From: an uncultured Opitutia bacterium
Lineage (GTDB): Bacteria > Verrucomicrobiota > Verrucomicrobiia > Opitutales > Opitutaceae
Reading direction: 5' to 3'
Length of the DNA stretch: 64,000 nt
NCBI GenBank assembly: GCA_903840415.1
Contig: CAIMFY010000118.1
Location: 173,745 to 237,744 of the forward strand
Of the stretch, positions 59,648 through 64,000 are shown piece by piece. How positions within the stretch are numbered: the first letter of the stretch is position 1; each line of letters begins with the position of its first letter. The notes under the pieces were generated by a model. That model was not told where the DNA came from. It did no database searches and saw nothing but the letters and a program-made list of their open reading frames with translations. Position numbers and translations under genes: made by a program.

Positions 59648-60922
59648 ATGGGTCGCACGGCCAAACTTGGGGTCCAAAAGAAGGCGAACGGCAAATGGCA
59701 GGTAGTCGGATACTACGTTCCTGACGCAAATTGCCCCGGAGGTTTCCGTCGCCACCGCCCGGTGTTCGATACGAGGGACGAGGCTCAGCACGAAGTAGAA
59801 AAAATCCGCAGGAAAATTTTCGAGGAAGGTGTCGCTGCGCACCGCTTGGACGACGAAGACCGAACGGATGCCGTGCGAGCCAAGGACATTCTCAAACCAC
59901 ACGGGGCGACGCTTGAGGATGCGGCCAAGCATTACGCCAAGCATCTGGCCGCGACAAAACGCTCAATCACCTTCAATAAACTCAAGGACGAGTTCCTTGC
60001 TTTGAAGAAGAAGGAAATCGACGCAGGCGCAGAAGGTGCAATCAAGGCCGTGGATTACCGGGACATCAAACCGCGCTTCGAAAAATTCGCGACGACATTT
60101 GGGGAGCGATTGGCGGAGGAGATTCAATCCGAGGATATCAACAATTGGCTGGAGGACTTAAAACTGGAATACACGGCCCGCAGTCGTGCGAACTTTAGAA
60201 AGGCAGTCAGCCGAATCTTTACCTACGCGGTAGATAGGCGCTACTGCTCCGAAAATCCGGTGGCAAAGGTCCGTGTCATCAAGATTGGCGAACCGCGCAA
60301 ACCAATCTTCACGGCGGAGCAGATGCGGAAGATTCTAAGCCGTGCGCCTTCGAATTTGATTCCATACCTCGCCATCGGAGCCTTCGCGGGACTGCGACCG
60401 AGTGAGGTGCAGCGGTTGCGTTGGAGCGAAATTCGCTGGGAGGACAGCGATATCTTTGTAAACGAGCACGGCAAGACCGGGAAACGTTATGTCGAGATTC
60501 AACCAAATCTCGCACTATGGCTGGAACCCTATCGAAAAAAGAAGGGCGCGGTGTCTGTGCCTCAGGCGGATAGGAAGGTTATTGTGCCTGAGGTGATTCC
60601 CATCCTTTCGTCGCCACGATTTGAAAAAGCGTTGGTGCCGATATTAGCCATATCGACAATTCTGAACGTTCTCCTCGGAGTTGCGATTTGGCAATTATCC
60701 AGAAAACCAAAGTTTCGGACAAGATTCGGATTCTATTGGGACTCGGACTTACAGCCGCACTGCCCAGCATGTGAATCTCCGATGCAATGGGGACGTTGGG
60801 AAGGTACGCATGGCCCCGGCTTATTGTGCGGTAAGTGCAAAGTTCCGCGACACTTGGCCGATGACGGAGGGAACCCGATACCGATTGAGGAAGCGCGCAG
60901 TATTTTGAGAAAAGAAAAATGA
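59648..60922 (+). CDS. Chimeric tyrosine-recombinase remnant joined to a membrane/zinc-ribbon protein
   Basis: Residues 1-~305 are a phage-type integrase. They include an Arm/core-binding SAM-like domain (NWLEDLKLEYTARSRANFRKAVSRIFTYAV) and the first catalytic Arg250 (AGLRPSEVQRLRW) with the beta-hairpin HGKTGKR. The HxxR and Tyr segments are absent. From ~312 the frame continues as an unrelated protein: a TM helix (ALVPILAISTILNVLLGVAIWQL), then CPACESPM and LLCGKCKVPRHL, a four-Cys zinc ribbon. Recombination activity is not expected. The junction near 60555-60595 lies in a short inverted repeat (CCTCAGG/CCTGAGG). Confidence 0.75.
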   Translation: MGRTAKLGVQKKANGKWQVVGYYVPDANCPGGFRRHRPVFDTRDEAQHEVEKIRRKIFEEGVAAHRLDDEDRTDAVRAKDILKPHGATLEDAAKHYAKHLAATKRSITFNKLKDEFLALKKKEIDAGAEGAIKAVDYRDIKPRFEKFATTFGERLAEEIQSEDINNWLEDLKLEYTARSRANFRKAVSRIFTYAVDRRYCSENPVAKVRVIKIGEPRKPIFTAEQMRKILSRAPSNLIPYLAIGAFAGLRPSEVQRLRWSEIRWEDSDIFVNEHGKTGKRYVEIQPNLALWLEPYRKKKGAVSVPQADRKVIVPEVIPILSSPRFEKALVPILAISTILNVLLGVAIWQLSRKPKFRTRFGFYWDSDLQPHCPACESPMQWGRWEGTHGPGLLCGKCKVPRHLADDGGNPIPIEEARSILRKEK

Positions 60923-60966
60923 AAGCCTCTTCCTCTCGTCGAGAATAGAAATTTTACGCGGCTACT

Positions 60967-61416
60967 ATGAGCACCACCTCACTTCTCGCAGGTGTCGCAG
61001 GCGAGTACTTCGTCGCCGCTGAGCTTTCTCGCAGGGGCTACATCGCATCAATCACACTTCGTAACACCAAGGGGATAGACATTGTGGCGACGAACAGCGC
61101 CGCCACGCGCACCGTTGCCATCCAGTGCAAGACTTCGCGCAATGAAGGGAAGCACTGGATTCTGAGGGACAAGAGCGAAGATTTTTTCTCCGACGCCCAC
61201 TTCTACGTGTTCGTGTGCCTTCGGGGAGAACTGGAGCGACCATCCTACCACATCGTGCCCAGCAAGACCGTGGCAGCGACAATCAAGAAGAGTCACGGCG
61301 ATTGGCTGAAATCACCGGGCCGTGCGGGTCAGGCGCACAAGAATACTTCGATGAGGAAATTTGCAGACAAGGATGACGAGTACCTTGAGCGGTGGGACTT
61401 ATTGGGGCTCGCGTAA
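60967..61416 (+). CDS. PD-(D/E)XK nuclease-like protein
   Basis: A 149-residue protein. It follows the group pattern G-E-x-x-V-x-x-E-L (AGEYFVAAELSRRGY), GIDIVA with Asp38, and AIQCKTS with Gln53 and Lys55, which together form a DxxxQxK-type active site. Proteins of this form occur in mobile islands and are often misnamed aspartate ammonia-lyase. The function may be DNA cleavage or restriction accessory; this is inferred. It starts 44 nt after the integrase remnant. Confidence 0.65.
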   Translation: MSTTSLLAGVAGEYFVAAELSRRGYIASITLRNTKGIDIVATNSAATRTVAIQCKTSRNEGKHWILRDKSEDFFSDAHFYVFVCLRGELERPSYHIVPSKTVAATIKKSHGDWLKSPGRAGQAHKNTSMRKFADKDDEYLERWDLLGLA

Positions 61417-61527
61417 GACTCTAGACCACCAGTGCTGCTGCGGCTTTTGGACGCCCCGCCGATTTGTAAGAATCGCCTGGACTTGCGCCGATTAGGCGCG
61501 TAGTTAACGTCGAAGTTTTTCCAATTT

Positions 61528-62769
61528 ATGCCCACTTGCGTTGACCTTTTTTCCGGATGCGGCGGACTTTCCCTCGGATTCGAAATGGCCGGATTTGAAC
61601 CTCTCCTTTTTGCTGAAATCAACAAGGATGCAGCCGCTACGTACAAGGCCAACCGCAGCAGCAAGATTGTCGAGGTTGGCGACATCTACGCGTTTAAGGA
61701 CTCGGACATCGCCAAGTTGAAGACGAAGTGGAGAAAGGAAGGAATCGCTGACGTGGACGTAGTTGCTGGCGGTCCACCGTGTCAGGGCTATTCGGGCATC
61801 GGGCATCGGCGAACCTTCAATCTGGAAAAGCAGGACATTCCGTCAAATCAGCTTTTTCAGCAGATGATTCGTGTCGTTGAGGGAATTCATCCACGCATCT
61901 TTCTTTTTGAGAACGTCGGCGGATTGTTGACTGCCAAGTGGACGCGAGATGGCGAAAATGGTGAAATCTTTCGTGATGTCCTCGGTGGGTTCATGGGCAT
62001 CAAAGGCTACACAGTCCGCTGGCAGTTCGTTCATTCAAAGAACTACGGTGTGCCGCAAAACAGACCCCGTGTCCTGATTATCGGAATCCGCAGCGACCAA
62101 AAGATTGAGGTGCCACCACCAAAGCCGTCCAAACGCACAATCATTGAGCCAACTGCAATCGCGGACGGCCTGTTACCCAAGCCGGACAACGACTACCCCA
62201 CGGTGGTCGAATTGCTTGGCGACCTATGTGACCGGCACTTCAAAAACGGCATGGCGACGACATCCTATCCGACCAAACCGCTGAATCGTTTCCAAGAACG
62301 GCTCAGGACGACCCTTGATGGCAAGACACTGGGCAAGGGAGCGCCGATAACGGACCACGAATACTCAAACCACGCCCCGCGAATCGTGGAAAAATTCGAG
62401 TACATGATTACCCATGACAGCGAGATTCCGGAGCACATGCGGACGAAGAAGTTTGCGCAGCGAGTTCTCCCGAAGGAGTGGGGGGAGAAAGGCCCAAGCA
62501 TCACGGCAACGTCCATGCCAGACGACTACGTGCATTATTCCCAGCCTCGCATCTTGTCCGTTCGTGAATGGGCTAGACTCCAAATGTTCCCTGACTGGTA
62601 TAATTTCAAGGGTCCGCGCACGACTGGTGGACGACGCCGAGCCGGTGACCCATCCGCTGGCCTCTGGGCGCGCGATGTTCCGAAGTATACCCAGATTGGC
62701 AACGCCGTACCAGTGGAACTTGCTCGCAAAGTCGGCCTGCATCTCGCTTCGTTGTTGAAGCGAGCGTGA
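61528..62769 (+). CDS. DNA cytosine-5 methyltransferase
   Basis: A 413-residue C5 methyltransferase with motif I DLFSGCGGLSLGFEMAGF, motif IV GGPPCQGYSG with nucleophile Cys85, motif VI FENVGGLL, motif VIII QNRPRVLIIGIR and motif X QIGNAVPVELARKVG. The region 230-370 is the target recognition domain. It overlaps the next gene (GTGA), a restriction endonuclease of the MvaI/BcnI type, so the methylase should protect sites of the CCWGG/CCSGG kind. The exact specificity is not readable. Confidence 0.93.
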   Translation: MPTCVDLFSGCGGLSLGFEMAGFEPLLFAEINKDAAATYKANRSSKIVEVGDIYAFKDSDIAKLKTKWRKEGIADVDVVAGGPPCQGYSGIGHRRTFNLEKQDIPSNQLFQQMIRVVEGIHPRIFLFENVGGLLTAKWTRDGENGEIFRDVLGGFMGIKGYTVRWQFVHSKNYGVPQNRPRVLIIGIRSDQKIEVPPPKPSKRTIIEPTAIADGLLPKPDNDYPTVVELLGDLCDRHFKNGMATTSYPTKPLNRFQERLRTTLDGKTLGKGAPITDHEYSNHAPRIVEKFEYMITHDSEIPEHMRTKKFAQRVLPKEWGEKGPSITATSMPDDYVHYSQPRILSVREWARLQMFPDWYNFKGPRTTGGRRRAGDPSAGLWARDVPKYTQIGNAVPVELARKVGLHLASLLKRA

Positions 62770-63925
62770 ACACACGTCCATTAACGCCATCGGAGGAGAG
62801 CAACCTTCAAGTTGTCAGGGGCACTGCTGGCGACTTTGCCTTGTTGTTCGTTACTGCCACTGGCCTTACGAAGGCGATTTTGGATGCAACTCTGCCATTG
62901 CGGACGCTGCTCAAGGATAAGGGCGTTCACGACTTTCTGTCGCAAGGACAAGGGCCGGAGAACAAAATATTGGTGGATGGCGTGATGTTGGAAGACGGCA
63001 AGGCCAGCACCATCAAAGTCTCTCTTTATCGTCCTGAAACCAAGCAAGGTGACCCACGGCTCTGGCCCTATAGTTTTGGGGATTACGCCAGCCCCGACGA
63101 TGTCTTTGGCGTGTTTGTTGAGGCAGGCCGCATTCATTTCCTGAATTTGACGCGGTCAAGCGTCTCGCAAGACCTGAAAGCCGGTGGCGGGACGATTGCG
63201 GCAATATTTTTCTCGGAACTCGGCAGCGTTGTATCGTCCGTCTCCGTCGAACTGCTCGGCCTATTGAGGGAGATTGCGAATCGCGGCCCCCTTCGTGCGG
63301 CCTGCTCGGGTGATACCGCCATTGGTCGCAGCATTGAGACGGCGCTCGGCATCGGCATGAACGCGAGAAAGACCCCGGACTACAAGGGTATCGAGATGAA
63401 GTCGTATCGGTCTACGAAGCCAGAAAATGGATTAATGACTTTGTTCTCCAAGACACCAGATTGGAAGCGCAGCATCCTCAAGAGGTCCGCAGACTATCTT
63501 CCTCGATTCGGCTACGAACGGAACGGCAGGCGTCAGCTTTATTGCTCGGTCCACGCAACCAAGGTGAACAGTCAGGGACTGCGGCTGAATTTGAACGTGA
63601 CCGCCAGCGACCTAGAGGAATTTCATCAGGCAAAGCCGCCGAGGTCTTAGCCGTTTGGGCTATGGACACGCTCCACGGCGAGTTTCGGAGAAAGCATGGC
63701 GAGACATTCTGGATTTCGGCTGACACGGAAATCCGAGCGGGCGGTGGCGAGTATTTCAGGCTTCGCTCCATAACCCACACGAAGCGCCCCATCGTCCCGC
63801 AATTTGATTCGTTCATTATGGACGGAGAGATTTGCCTAGACCACACCATCAGCGAAAAAGGCAGGTCTGCTAGGGACCACGGTTTGAGATTGCCTCGAAT
63901 TAGTGGACACAGACAACCGCGTTGA
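62766..63925 (+). pseudogene. MvaI/BcnI-type restriction endonuclease, disrupted by a frameshift
   Basis: The start GTG 62766 overlaps the methylase stop. Residues 183-213 carry the family catalytic core IGRSIETALGIGMNARKTPDYKGIEMKSYR, with Asp205 and Glu210-x-Lys212. The first frame ends at 63650 after HQAKPPRS. The natural continuation, AEVLAVWAMDTLHGEFRRKHGETFWISADTE ... FDSFIMDGEICLDHTISEKG, is read in another frame from about 63640 to 63925. A one-base loss near 63630-63645 explains it. If the protein is made to 63650 only, it keeps the catalytic triad but loses the C-terminal DNA-contact region. Confidence 0.75.
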
Positions 63926-63931
63926 CGGGTA

Positions 63932-63993
63932 GCTGTTTGGTCGCTTGCGAGGACAGGAGCCATAAGGCTTGCCGCAGCAAGCGACCAAACAGC
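63932..63993. repeat. 17-bp perfect inverted repeat at the island edge
   Basis: GCTGTTTGGTCGCTTGC (63932-63948) and its exact complement (63977-63993) are separated by 28 nt. It lies right after the broken endonuclease. It could be a transcription terminator without T-run, the end of a small mobile element, or an integration-related palindrome. The window ends 7 nt later. Confidence 0.6.
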
Positions 63994-64000
63994 GGAGAAC

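Noticed and set aside
63625..63650. Programmed -1 frameshift in the endonuclease gene
   Set aside because: No standard slippery heptamer is present at the frame change; a plain one-base deletion is simpler.
1..64000. CRISPR array or cas genes
   Set aside because: No regularly spaced direct repeats and no Cas-like proteins were seen anywhere in the window.

Overview
The window comes from a high-GC member of the Opitutaceae-like Verrucomicrobiota. This is inferred from the gene repertoire: secreted amidases, a GH5 enzyme, LacI regulator plus sodium:solute symporter, rhamnose mutarotase, secreted proteins with a '[21 protein letters not shown]'-type N-terminus, and a series of short ECF sigma factors beginning 'DAELLRRYA'. 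No rRNA or marker tree was available to confirm this.

Layout. 0-7.3 kb: 5'-truncated clpB, a GH5 glycosidase, psd, and two tandem secreted amidases, the first starting inside a 23-bp inverted repeat. 7.3-17.9 kb: a tRNA-Leu(UAG), then a Mu-like transposable element bounded by TCGCGGATAA-type ends. It carries a repressor, a small HTH gene, an I-protease-like and a tape-measure gene, a DDE transposase and a MuB-like ATPase, but no recognisable capsid, portal or large terminase gene. 17.9-31.9 kb: carbohydrate genes (LacI regulator, SSS symporter, rhaM, MFS exporter, rhamnogalacturonan acetylesterase), two secreted paralogues with a decayed HExxH motif, and housekeeping enzymes (PLP dehydratase, gloA, OGG-type glycosylase, OppA-like lipoprotein).

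31.9-41 kb is a sigma-factor-rich, partly decaying region. It holds an ECF sigma with a transmembrane partner that has lost its von Willebrand A domain, a ligA 3' remnant, a sigma N-terminal remnant running in frame into a secreted protein gene, a membrane-anchored sigma split by an amber codon, its periplasmic-domain paralogue, and a sigma factor fused through a transmembrane helix and coiled coil to a TonB C-terminal domain. Three of these sigma starts share a conserved ~43-nt leader. This membrane-tethered sigma/TonB arrangement is the best candidate for an undescribed system in the window.

41-52.5 kb: a tesA-ybbA-ybbP-like cluster, slyD, ppgK, a MacAB-like export operon with two permeases, and a long adenylate-kinase-like gene. 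52.5-59.3 kb: a structured RNA with a strong terminator, an AlgB/KinB-like sigma-54 two-component system, and a four-gene acyl-CoA operon (enoyl-CoA hydratase, CoA-transferase, MaoC dehydratase, hot-dog thioesterase). 59.4-64 kb: tRNA-Leu(CAG) followed by a lower-GC island with a chimeric integrase lacking its catalytic C-terminus, a PD-(D/E)XK-like protein, a C5 cytosine methyltransferase and a frameshifted MvaI/BcnI-type restriction endonuclease.
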